In this document: positions 6,290 to 12,491 of the stretch, one piece after another | How the letters are laid out: each line of letters opens with the position of its first letter | Numbering within the stretch: position 1 is the stretch's first letter | From: Betaproteobacteria bacterium | GTDB taxonomy: Bacteria > Pseudomonadota > Gammaproteobacteria > Burkholderiales > Casimicrobiaceae | Assembly (NCBI GenBank): GCA_005889025.1 | Contig: VBCZ01000387.1 | Coordinates: 1 to 20,274, forward strand | Direction of reading: 5' to 3' | Length of the DNA stretch: 20,274 bases | Program-made: the position numbers and the translations under genes | Notes under the pieces: generated by a model | Database searches by the model: none | The model's input: the letters and a program-made list of their open reading frames with translations, nothing else | Told to the model about the DNA's origin: nothing

Positions 6290-7368
6290 AGACGCTTAAT
6301 CGGTATATCGGCCGCGAAGTATTTTTTGCGACGCTGCTGATCTTCGTCGCCTTGCTGATGCTGTTCGCGTTTTTCGATCTCATCCATGAGCTCGCCAACG
6401 TCGGCAGGGACGGCTATCCGCTCGGGCGCGCGTTGCTTTTCGTCGGCTTGAGCCTTCCCGGGCACGTGTACGAACTGATGCCGACGGCGGTGTTGATCGG
6501 CACGCTGTTTGCAATCTCACAGCTGGTGGGAAATTCCGAATACACCGTCATGCGAACATCGGGTGCGTCGCTTACGCAAATTACCGTCGCCATACTGCGC
6601 ATTGGTGTCCCGCTTGCGATTGCCACCTTCCTTGCAGGTGAATTCCTCGCGCCGCCGGCGGAGCGTCTCGCGCAACAAGTACGCGTCCAGACGGAAGGAC
6701 AGGCGACCCGCATTGTCGCGCAGCAATTTCAGTCGGGGTTCTGGTTCAAGCAGGACCTTACCTTCGCCAACATTCGCAGCGTTCTCGCAGACATGTCTCT
6801 GCTGGGTGTTCGCATCTACGAGTTCGATCGGGATTTGCGCCTTCGGATCCTGCGCACCGCGGATTCCGGCACGTTTGTCGCCGACGGGCAGTGGAAGCTG
6901 CGCAACGTTCAGACGACCGAGCTATTCGCCGACGGCGCGAAGGTTACCCGCGACGAAAATCTCACCTCGGACACCGTTCTCAAGCCTTCGATCCTGACCG
7001 TGTATCAGGTTGCGCCGGAAAAGCTGGAAATGGCCTCGCTTTACGACAACATCCGCGTGCTAGGGAGCAATCAGCAGAAGACGTCGCGGTTCGAGATCGC
7101 CCTCTGGAACAAGATCTTCTACCCCGCGGCGGTGCTGGTGATGATGGTGCTCGCGTTGCCGTTCGCCTATTTCCAGCGCCGAGCAGGAGGAATCGGATTC
7201 CGAATTTTCGCCGGGACGATGCTTGGGCTGGTGTTTTTTTTGCTGGGACGCCTGTTTTCGTATCTCGGCATCATCAACGACTGGCCGCCACTATTTTCCG
7301 CCGCATTTCCGGTCGCCGCATTCGTTGTGGTCGCAGGAGCGATGCTGTGGTGGCTGGAGCGACGCTAA
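6286..7368 (+). CDS. lptG: LPS export ABC transporter permease LptG
   Basis: Partner permease of LptF in the LPS extraction complex of the inner membrane. The 360-residue product starts at a GTG (VKTLNRYIGREVFFATLLIF) that overlaps the lptF TGA by 3 bases, with a GAGG site 11 nt upstream. TLNRYIGREV is the characteristic LptG N-terminus. Topology is three helices (roughly 12-33, 48-80, 98-118), a periplasmic beta-jellyroll, then three C-terminal helices starting at WNKIFYPAAVLVMMVLALPF, the last ending in AMLWWLERR. The frame is open far upstream into lptF (to 5992), but those residues are out of frame with the real lptF and not family-like. A terminator follows 14 nt after the stop. Confidence 0.96.
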   Translation: MKTLNRYIGREVFFATLLIFVALLMLFAFFDLIHELANVGRDGYPLGRALLFVGLSLPGHVYELMPTAVLIGTLFAISQLVGNSEYTVMRTSGASLTQITVAILRIGVPLAIATFLAGEFLAPPAERLAQQVRVQTEGQATRIVAQQFQSGFWFKQDLTFANIRSVLADMSLLGVRIYEFDRDLRLRILRTADSGTFVADGQWKLRNVQTTELFADGAKVTRDENLTSDTVLKPSILTVYQVAPEKLEMASLYDNIRVLGSNQQKTSRFEIALWNKIFYPAAVLVMMVLALPFAYFQRRAGGIGFRIFAGTMLGLVFFLLGRLFSYLGIINDWPPLFSAAFPVAAFVVVAGAMLWWLERR

Positions 7369-7382
7369 ACCCTCCCGAGGCC

Positions 7383-7415
7383 AAAAAAAAGCCCCGCCGA
7401 AGCAGGGGATTTTTT
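7383..7415. terminator. Bidirectional terminator between lptG and rpmA
   Basis: A GC stem (7392-7408) is flanked by eight A residues on the left and six T residues on the right, so it can act in both directions for the convergent lptG and rplU-rpmA transcripts. Read on the minus strand the loop is TTCG closed by GC, the very stable UUCG tetraloop, followed by T8. The stem carries one bulged base. Confidence 0.85.
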
Positions 7416-7456
7416 GATGCCGACGAACGTCGCCAGGGCGATGGCGCCCGCGACGC

Positions 7457-7717
7457 CTATTCGGCGGCAACGACGCTGACGGTCTTGCGCCTGTCGCTGC
7501 CTTTGGTCGCGAAGACGATCTTGCCGTCGACCAGCGCGAACAGGGTGTGATCCTTGCCGATGCCGACGTTGGTGCCCGGATGCACTTTTGTGCCCCGTTG
7601 CCTCACGATGATTCCACCGGCGGTGATGACCTCGCCTCCATACGCTTTCACGCCGAGGCGTTTGGAATGCGAATCACGACCGTTGCGGGAACTGCCGCCT
7701 GCCTTTTTGTGTGCCAT
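7457..7717 (-). CDS. rpmA: 50S ribosomal protein L27
   Basis: Small basic protein of the large ribosomal subunit, close to the peptidyl transferase centre. The 86-residue product has the full L27 pattern: MAHKKAGGSSRNGRDSHSKR, then LGVKAYGGE, RQRGTKVHPG and GKDHTLFALVDG. The N-terminus is the short form typical of proteobacteria, without the cleavable extension found in Firmicutes. It lies 36 nt after rplU in one transcript, with an AAAGG site upstream. The usual downstream neighbour obgE is not here; instead the transcript runs into the terminator shared with lptG. Confidence 0.98.
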   Translation of the reverse strand: MAHKKAGGSSRNGRDSHSKRLGVKAYGGEVITAGGIIVRQRGTKVHPGTNVGIGKDHTLFALVDGKIVFATKGSDRRKTVSVVAAE

Positions 7718-7753
7718 AAGTAGCTGCCTTTGAGCCAGTTCGGCCGGGTCCGA

Positions 7754-8065
7754 TCAGCCGACGATGCCGTCGATCTTGAGCTCGGTGTAGCCTTGCCTGT
7801 GGCCTTGATGTTTCTGATAGTGTTTCCGACGCCGCATTTTGAATATCTGGATTTTTTCGCCGCGCCCGTGAGCGAGAACCGTCGCCTTGACGCTGGCGCC
7901 TGCGACAACCGGTTGACCCACGCGAACGCTCTCGCCGTCTCCGACCATCAGAACTTGATCGAGAACGACCTCTGCGCCGACATCCGCCGGTATCTGTTCT
8001 ACCTTGAGTTTTTCACCCGGGGCAACGCGATATTGCTTGCCACCGGTCTTTATGACCGCGTACAT
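7754..8065 (-). CDS. rplU: 50S ribosomal protein L21
   Basis: Binds 23S rRNA in the large ribosomal subunit. The 103-residue product has the standard length and signatures: MYAVIKTGGKQYRV at the N-terminus, VLMVGDG, and the basic IFKMRRRKHYQKHQGHRQGYTELKI stretch near the C-terminus. A GGAG site lies 5 nt before the ATG. It is the first gene of the rplU-rpmA unit and is driven by a near-perfect sigma-70 promoter 36 nt upstream. Confidence 0.98.
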   Translation of the reverse strand: MYAVIKTGGKQYRVAPGEKLKVEQIPADVGAEVVLDQVLMVGDGESVRVGQPVVAGASVKATVLAHGRGEKIQIFKMRRRKHYQKHQGHRQGYTELKIDGIVG

Positions 8066-8100
8066 AGGGACTCCGTGCGCACTGCTGCAAAAAGGTAGCT

Positions 8101-8129
8101 ATTTTAAGACCTTACGCGCGACATGTCAA
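8101..8129 (-). promoter_or_regulatory. Sigma-70 promoter for rplU-rpmA
   Basis: On the minus strand a perfect TTGACA (8129-8124), a 17-bp spacer and TAAAAT (8106-8101, five of six). This is the best promoter match in the window, as expected for ribosomal protein genes. The leader to the rplU ATG is about 29 nt, too short for a folded regulatory leader. Confidence 0.85.
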
Positions 8130-8165
8130 AGTGATTGCTCGCCGCCGCCTGCCTGCTTCGTCGGT

Positions 8166-8171
8166 TAAAAT
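8166..8171 (+). promoter_or_regulatory. Possible -10 box for ispB
   Basis: TAAAAT lies 39 nt before the ispB ATG in the divergent rplU/ispB gap. No convincing -35 box is seen at the right distance. Confidence 0.3.
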
Positions 8172-8210
8172 GCGTTTCGCCGGCCCGGCGCGCGAAAATC
8201 CGTGTTACTT

Positions 8211-9200
8211 ATGACCGATTCGGCGCCTCCCGTAACAATCCCCCTGCTTCAAGCGGTGCTGCGCCACGACCTGTGTGAAGTCGACGCCGTATTGCGCAAG
8301 GCGCTTCACTCCGAAGTCGTCCTGATCCGCGAGGTTGCCGAGCACATCATCGGCGGAGGCGGAAAAAGATTTCGCCCCGCGCTGCTGCTCCTCACGGCGC
8401 AAGCCTGCGGCTATCGAGGCAGCAATCATCACAAACTTGCCGCAGTCATCGAGATGATTCACACAGCGACTCTGCTGCACGACGACGTGGTCGATGAGTC
8501 GTCGCTCCGTCGCGGCCACGCAACCGCCAATGCGATGTTCGGCAACGCAGCCAGCGTGCTGGTCGGCGATTTTCTGTATTCGCGCTCGTTTCAGCTCATG
8601 GTGACCGCCGAAAACATTCGAGTGTTCCGGATCCTCGCGGATGCAACCAATGTAATTGCCGAGGGCGAGGTTCTGCAGCTGCTCAACTCCGGCAATCCCG
8701 ACGTCGATGAGCCTCGTTATCTTGAAGTCATTCAGCGCAAGACCGCCAAGCTCTTCGAGGCTGCGGCGCAGATTGGAGCCGTGCTTTCCAACGCGGCACC
8801 CCCGCTGGAAGCGGCGCTGGCGCGTTACGGCATGCACCTGGGCACCGCATTCCAGCTCATCGACGATGTGCTCGACTACACCGGGGACCATTTTGCGATC
8901 GGCAAAAACCTCGGCGACGATCTGGCGGAAGGCAAGCCGACGCTGCCGCTGATTCGCGCGCTTGCGGTGGGTTCGCCTAACGAGGTAGCGCTCATTCGCG
9001 GCGCCATCGAAGGACGCCGCGTCGCCGATTTCCAGCCTGTCCTCGGGGCGCTTCAACGCACAGGTTCGCTCGACTACACGCGCCGCTACGCGGAACAGGA
9101 AAGCAGACGCGCGGCTGAGTGTCTGGCGACGCTCACACCGTCGACTTACCACGAAACTCTGCTAGAATTATGCGCTTTCGCAGTGACGCGGACTTTTTGA
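8211..9200 (+). CDS. ispB: Polyprenyl (octaprenyl-type) diphosphate synthase
   Basis: Trans-prenyltransferase that extends farnesyl diphosphate with isopentenyl diphosphate to make the isoprenoid side chain of ubiquinone. The 329-residue protein has GGGGKRFRP (about 48-56), the first Asp-rich motif DDVVD at 91-95 in TATLLHDDVVDESSLRRG, and the second DDVLD at 218-222 in FQLIDDVLDYTGD. The residue five before the first motif is a small Ala, as in long-chain synthases such as E. coli IspB, which fits a long product; the exact chain length cannot be read from sequence. I chose the ATG at 8211; the in-frame TTG nine bases earlier is less likely. It is divergent from rplU and followed closely by tRNA-Pro, an order common in betaproteobacteria. 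Confidence 0.95.
   Translation: MTDSAPPVTIPLLQAVLRHDLCEVDAVLRKALHSEVVLIREVAEHIIGGGGKRFRPALLLLTAQACGYRGSNHHKLAAVIEMIHTATLLHDDVVDESSLRRGHATANAMFGNAASVLVGDFLYSRSFQLMVTAENIRVFRILADATNVIAEGEVLQLLNSGNPDVDEPRYLEVIQRKTAKLFEAAAQIGAVLSNAAPPLEAALARYGMHLGTAFQLIDDVLDYTGDHFAIGKNLGDDLAEGKPTLPLIRALAVGSPNEVALIRGAIEGRRVADFQPVLGALQRTGSLDYTRRYAEQESRRAAECLATLTPSTYHETLLELCAFAVTRTF
9141..9168 (+). promoter_or_regulatory. Possible promoter for tRNA-Pro inside the ispB 3' end
   Basis: TCGACT (9141-9146), 16-bp spacer, TAGAAT (9163-9168) preceded by TG one base earlier, making an extended -10. Start of transcription would be about 70 nt before the tRNA. Plausible but not decisive. Confidence 0.35.
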
Positions 9201-9242
9201 AAGCTTGTCCTTCCCGCCGCATGCGGCCGCATTGCGATAAGT

Positions 9243-9319
<77 letters not shown>

Positions 9320-9494
9320 ATCCGCCGCATCTGCACTCGTCAATCCCACTGATTTCATTCTTTTTCGCCGGCTGGCGTTGAGTTGCACCGACAATGGTGC
9401 CGCACTCAATACCGAATGGCTCGTCGCGAGCGATATTGGACGCTTTCGTAAAGTAACCGAATGTTTCAAGCCCTTGATCAAACAGCCCGCTTCG

Positions 9495-9524
9495 TCGACA
9501 GATCGGGACACAAAGCGCTAGAAT
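9495..9524 (+). promoter_or_regulatory. Putative promoter of the first DUF4397-like lipoprotein gene
   Basis: TCGACA (9495-9500), 18-bp spacer, TAGAAT (9519-9524), five of six matches each, about 70 nt before the ATG at 9595. The rest of the 275-nt gap between the tRNA and the gene holds no convincing gene on either strand. Confidence 0.5.
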
Positions 9525-9594
9525 CCGCCTCTCGAAACATGCCTTGAAGAATTCCGCAATCCCGGCAACAGCTTCGCACAATCCTGGAGTGCTC

Positions 9595-10893
9595 ATGCCT
9601 ATCCACCGTATCCTGCTCGCCGCGTTATGTCTCGTTTGTGTTGCGCTGACCGGATGCGGCAAATCGGGCAGCAGCAACACCAACGCGCAGATGCGCATCC
9701 TCAATGCTTTCGCCGAGGCGCCCTCGCTCAACGTAACCGTCAACGCGAAGCCGGTGGCCACCGCATTGACCTTTCCAGGCCTGACGCAATACGCGGGCAT
9801 CGACGGCGGGACCCCCACGTTCATCGTGAGCGTGACCGGCGCGCCCACGACGCTGGTGAACTCGATGGTCAATGTCCCGAGCGGCAACTACACCTATGTC
9901 GTGTTCGGCCCTCTGACCGGAGTCGCAACGCTGTTGCTCAACGACTCCTTTTCCGATCCTGGAAACGGCTTTTTTGCGGTGCGCGTGCTCAACGCCGCGG
10001 CGGGGTCGGGTGCGCTCGACATCTACCTTACCGCGCCGGGCGCGGATCTCGCCGCCACATCCCCGACCATCGCCGGCGTCGCTTACGGAGCCACCAGTAG
10101 TTTCACGCCCGTGACGATCGGCACCAATTTCGAAATCCGGGTCACGCCGAGCGGATCCAAGGACGTGATTTACGATACGGCGCCGCGGACCTTCGCGGAG
10201 CATTCCGGGACCAACATCGTTCTTTTCGGCAAGGGCAGCGGGAAGCTTGTCGACGTGGCGGTGCTCAATGACGACTCCGTTGGGTCGGGCGCGATCGCCG
10301 AAAACCTGCTCGCGCAATACAAGATCGTCAACGCGTCACAAGTTCCCTCCGCGCTGAACATTTTCGTCGACTCCATCCTGCAGCTTTCCAACGTTCCCTT
10401 TACCGGCGTGTCCAACTATCAGCGAACGAGCGCGGGAGCCCACAATCTCCGCATCGAGGCGACGAGCACGCCCGGCGCGACGCTGCTCGCCCTGTCGACG
10501 TCTTTCGCAGCGGCCACCGACACGTCGATTGCGCTGACCGGCCCTGCGGGCGCGCTCAAGGCGGTCGTGCTCAATGATGACAATCTTCCGCCTCCGAGCG
10601 GCACGGCAGGCGTGCGCGTGGTCAACACTTCGGTCGATGTGCCATCATTCGATGTTTTCGTGAACTTCGGCAAGCAGATTTCCGCGCTGGCTTCGAACAC
10701 CGCATCCGGCTACGTTAGCCTCACCGCGGCGGCCACTACCGGCACCGCATACCAATTCGATTTCAATGTCTCCGGCGCCACCCAGGCCGTATTGACGCTG
10801 CCGGGTGTGGTGCTGACCGCGGCCCACAAATACACGATTTATGTCGCGGGCCCGGCCGGCGCGCTAAAAGCCATCGTGACTCAGGACAACTGA
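9595..10893 (+). CDS. Lipoprotein with repeated DUF4397-like beta modules (paralog 1)
   Basis: A 432-residue predicted lipoprotein of unknown function. The N-terminus MPIHRILLAALCLVCVALTGC is a type II signal peptide with lipobox LTGC (Cys21); Gly at +2 allows outer-membrane sorting. A GGAG site 5 nt before the ATG supports this start over the longer frame from 9544. The mature protein consists of four similar beta-rich modules starting near residues 33, 129, 242 and 340. Each opens with a strand like R-I/V-L/V-N and closes with a G-P-x-G-x-L...D-D/N segment (LLLNDS, VAVLNDD, AVVLNDD, AIVTQDN). This is the pattern of DUF4397 cell-surface proteins. It is rich in Ala, Thr, Ser and Val and has no catalytic motif. 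The next gene is a tandem paralog. A structural or binding role at the cell envelope is inference. Confidence 0.85.
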   Translation: MPIHRILLAALCLVCVALTGCGKSGSSNTNAQMRILNAFAEAPSLNVTVNAKPVATALTFPGLTQYAGIDGGTPTFIVSVTGAPTTLVNSMVNVPSGNYTYVVFGPLTGVATLLLNDSFSDPGNGFFAVRVLNAAAGSGALDIYLTAPGADLAATSPTIAGVAYGATSSFTPVTIGTNFEIRVTPSGSKDVIYDTAPRTFAEHSGTNIVLFGKGSGKLVDVAVLNDDSVGSGAIAENLLAQYKIVNASQVPSALNIFVDSILQLSNVPFTGVSNYQRTSAGAHNLRIEATSTPGATLLALSTSFAAATDTSIALTGPAGALKAVVLNDDNLPPPSGTAGVRVVNTSVDVPSFDVFVNFGKQISALASNTASGYVSLTAAATTGTAYQFDFNVSGATQAVLTLPGVVLTAAHKYTIYVAGPAGALKAIVTQDN

Positions 10894-11059
10894 CTCGTGC
10901 CTGCGCTGGCGGGGTGCGGCTTGCGCCCGCGGATCGGGGTGCGCTCACTTACGGCTGCGTGTGGCCGCCGACTTTCCGCGCGTGACGAGGCTCTACCTCC
11001 GCGGAAATGCCCGCGTTGCGGGCGGATCCACGAATCAAAGCCTACAAGAGGAAATACAA

Positions 11060-12409
11060 GTGCGAGTGAGTAGTGCGACTGGAATCTTTACGCGCTTGCA
11101 GCGCGCGCTTGTCGTTGCGTTCGCCTGTTTGTGCCCGATGGTCCTGATCAGCTGCAACACCGACAAAGGCGTGACCGACGAGACGAGTCAGCACGCGGCG
11201 CTGCGTATTGTCAACCTCGTTTTCAATGCGGGCGGCCCGATCACCGTCTTTCTCGACAGCGACACGGTCGTTTCCGGGCTCGCATTCGAAGGACAGACCT
11301 CGTACCAGCAGATCGGAATCGGCATCAAGACCATCCAGCCAACGGTTCCCAGCACCTCCAGCAATGTCGTAAGCAGCACCGTCGCCAATTTCCTCGGGGC
11401 AACGAATTACACGTACGTCGCGTTCGGTCCCGCCGGCAATGCCACAAGCATTCTCCTCAACGATTCCACGGTCGATCCGGGTGCGGGCAATTTCGGCTTT
11501 CGTTTGCTCAACGCCTCCATCGGTAGCGGACCACTCGACATATACATAACTCCTCCCGGGGCGAGCCTGGATGTGGCCACTCCGGTCATCGCGGCTGTAG
11601 CGCCCGGCAGCAACAGCGGGTTTGTTCTCATCCCGGCCGGTAACATAGAGATCCGCGTTACGCCGGCCAATTCGAAGGAAATCATTTTCGATTCGCTCCC
11701 CCAGACCATCGCCGAGCGGGCACTGATCGATGGCGTCATTTACGCGCGCGGTAGCGGCAGACTCGTCAATGTCGCGCTCCTCAATATCGACAACGTCGGG
11801 ACAGGCCGCATCGTCAACAACCTGCTCGCGCAGTTCAAGGTAGTCAACGGGTCGTCGGTCGCGTCGCCCCTCAACGTGTTCGTCAACCACGAGCTCGTCC
11901 TCTCCAACCTTCCTTTTACGGGTGCATCGGGCTATCGTAAGACCGCTGCAGGCACGCCGACGCTGACTGTGGAAGCCACGGCGACGCCCGGAGCGACGCT
12001 GCTTGCGCTGACGCCGAATCTCGTGCCGGCCACCGATTCATCGATTGTCCTGACCGGCCCCGCCGGCGCGCTGCAGTCGCTGGTGCTCACGGACAATAAC
12101 CTGCCGCCCGCCGTGGCCCGTGCGCGCGTGCGCTTCGTCAACAGCTCTACCGATGTCGCGGCAGTCGATGTGTTCGTCAATTTCAGCAGGCAAGTCGCAT
12201 CGCTCGCGATGAACACGGCGTCGCTCGGCGTCGAATTCGACGCCGATCCCACGCTGGGCACGAGCTATGAAATCGATTTCAATGTCTCCGGAAGCACACT
12301 GACGAGCTTGAGCCTCCCCGCGGTGACCTTGACCGGGGGCCACAGTTACTCGGTCTACCTCGTCGGCTCGCGAACCGCCTTGGCGGCACTCGTCACACAA
12401 GACAACTAG
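11060..12409 (+). CDS. Lipoprotein with repeated DUF4397-like beta modules (paralog 2)
   Basis: A 449-residue paralog of the preceding gene, 166 nt downstream on the same strand. I chose the GTG at 11060 because AGAGGA lies 7 nt upstream; the ATG at 10961 would put 33 Arg-rich residues before the signal sequence. The signal peptide ends in the lipobox LISC (Cys32). Shared blocks with paralog 1 run the full length: SGPLDIYITPPGASL against SGALDIYLTAPGADL, NLLAQFKVVN against NLLAQYKIVN, TPGATLLAL in both, and a common VTQDN C-terminus. Differences are concentrated near the N-terminus and in loops, so this is an old duplication that has diverged. The intergenic stretch has a small GCCCGC/GCGGGC hairpin without a T tract, so the pair may be cotranscribed. 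Confidence 0.83.
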   Translation: MRVSSATGIFTRLQRALVVAFACLCPMVLISCNTDKGVTDETSQHAALRIVNLVFNAGGPITVFLDSDTVVSGLAFEGQTSYQQIGIGIKTIQPTVPSTSSNVVSSTVANFLGATNYTYVAFGPAGNATSILLNDSTVDPGAGNFGFRLLNASIGSGPLDIYITPPGASLDVATPVIAAVAPGSNSGFVLIPAGNIEIRVTPANSKEIIFDSLPQTIAERALIDGVIYARGSGRLVNVALLNIDNVGTGRIVNNLLAQFKVVNGSSVASPLNVFVNHELVLSNLPFTGASGYRKTAAGTPTLTVEATATPGATLLALTPNLVPATDSSIVLTGPAGALQSLVLTDNNLPPAVARARVRFVNSSTDVAAVDVFVNFSRQVASLAMNTASLGVEFDADPTLGTSYEIDFNVSGSTLTSLSLPAVTLTGGHSYSVYLVGSRTALAALVTQDN

Positions 12410-12478
12410 GTATTCGCGCGGCGTTGTGTCGCGCCGGCCGCTCGCAGCCTTCGGTCACGCGCCCGTTTCGGCGAAGCC

Positions 12479-12484
12479 TATAAT
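12479..12484 (+). promoter_or_regulatory. -10 box directly before mutS
   Basis: A perfect TATAAT ends 7 nt before the mutS ATG, which would place the transcription start at or one base before the start codon. No clear -35 box. See the leaderless-mRNA finding. Confidence 0.45.
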
Positions 12485-12491
12485 TGCGCCG

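Noticed and set aside
8066..8100. Autoregulatory ribosomal-protein leader before rplU
   Set aside because: With the near-consensus promoter at 8101-8129 the leader is only about 29 nt, too short for a structured element.
8205..9152. Minus-strand open frame opposite ispB (315 codons)
   Set aside because: Shadow of ispB; the translation shows no family signature.
11009..11023. GCCCGC-GTT-GCGGGC hairpin between the DUF4397-like paralogs as a terminator
   Set aside because: The stem is short and has no T tract on either side.
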